Positions 63,782-64,000 of a stretch of 64,000 bases of DNA are shown here, piece by piece. The stretch is taken from positions 546,812,711 through 546,876,710 of the forward strand of contig NC_057861.1 of the NCBI RefSeq assembly GCF_019393635.1, given 5' to 3'. Within the stretch, counting starts at the first letter, position 1; every line of letters starts with the position of its first letter. Below the pieces are notes generated by a model. It had not been told where the DNA came from and searched no databases. It was given only the letters and a program-made list of their open reading frames with translations. The stretch is from Dromiciops gliroides (taxonomy: Eukaryota; Chordata; Mammalia; Microbiotheria; Microbiotheriidae). The position numbers and the translations under genes were made by a program.

Positions 63782-63874
63782 GTAATCAATTAATTTGTTT
63801 TCCATAACCCTTGAATACTTTGGTTTGTGGACTGGGTTTTGTTTTTTGTTTTTATGTTTGAAAAAGAAGTTTAG

Positions 63875-64000
63875 GGGGCAGCTAGGTGGTGCAGTGGATA
63901 AAGCACCAGCCCTGGATTCAGGAGTACCTGAGTTCAAATCTGGCCTCAGACACTTGACACTTACTAGCTGTGTGACCCTGGGCAAGTTACTTAACCCCCA
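63875..64000 (+). mobile_element. CORE-SINE, cut by the window end
   Basis: GGGGCAGCTAGGTGGTGCAG head; tail not in the window. Confidence 0.94.

Noticed and set aside
61715-62361. Two overlapping 116-178-codon Lys/Glu/Arg-rich frames
   Set aside because: Translation of the (CTTT)n/(CCTT)n tract on the minus strand.
3071-63980. Regularly recurring repeats as a possible CRISPR-like or tRNA array
   Set aside because: Copies are dispersed on both strands, 130-150 bp long, with TSDs and A-tails. The GTTCAAATC word is the B-box remnant of a SINE head, and no copy folds as a real tRNA gene.

Overview
The window is a mammalian, almost certainly marsupial, genomic segment. The call rests on the repeats. 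More than 50 copies of a tRNA-derived CORE-SINE start GGGGCAGCTAGGTGGC and end in a short A-rich tail (WSINE1/MAR1 type, named from memory). There are also CORE-SINEs with an RTE-type 3' tail, marsupial-style L1 tails, RTE LINE sequence and hAT elements with terminal repeats of the CTTCTTAAAC and GGTTCTTAAC types. The SINE type favours an Australian or microbiotheriid marsupial, but I cannot fix the species.

The only host gene I can support is TMC7 (transmembrane channel-like 7), on the + strand and filling the window from its first coding exon (ATG at 2076) to exon 13 (ending 63781). The last roughly 100 codons lie beyond the right edge. The 13 exons join in frame with AG/GT junctions and give about 621 residues: a cytoplasmic N-terminus, TM1 (exon 4), an outer loop (exons 5-6), TM2, an intracellular linker (exon 7 and start of 8), TM3-TM5 (exons 8-10), the TMC signature [13 protein letters not shown] (exon 11), TM6, TM7-TM8 (exon 12) and TM9 (exon 13). 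A CpG-enriched promoter with a palindromic CRE lies just upstream of the ATG.

Layout: 1-1790 is upstream DNA with a probable solo LTR; 1790-2127 promoter and exon 1; 2128-17687 intron 1 (about 15.6 kb, SINE/L1 rich, with a near-perfect SINE palindrome at 3071-3315); 17688-31250 exons 2-5, with an LTR nested in a SINE and a histone H2B fragment in intron 2; 31251-40738 intron 5, with a 2.2-kb L1 3' end carrying nested SINEs; 40739-52217 exons 6-10; 52218-63781 exons 11-13, with an AT-rich minisatellite in intron 11.

The most unusual signals are duplicated pieces of TMC7 splice-acceptor regions. A roughly 115-bp intronic segment sits directly upstream of both exon 8 and exon 11, running up to both acceptors. 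A decayed copy of the exon 6 acceptor junction lies in intron 6, split by an LTR. I found no CRISPR, operon or other prokaryote-type system. Repeat boundaries are read by eye and are good to about 5-10 bp unless a target-site duplication (TSD) is given.
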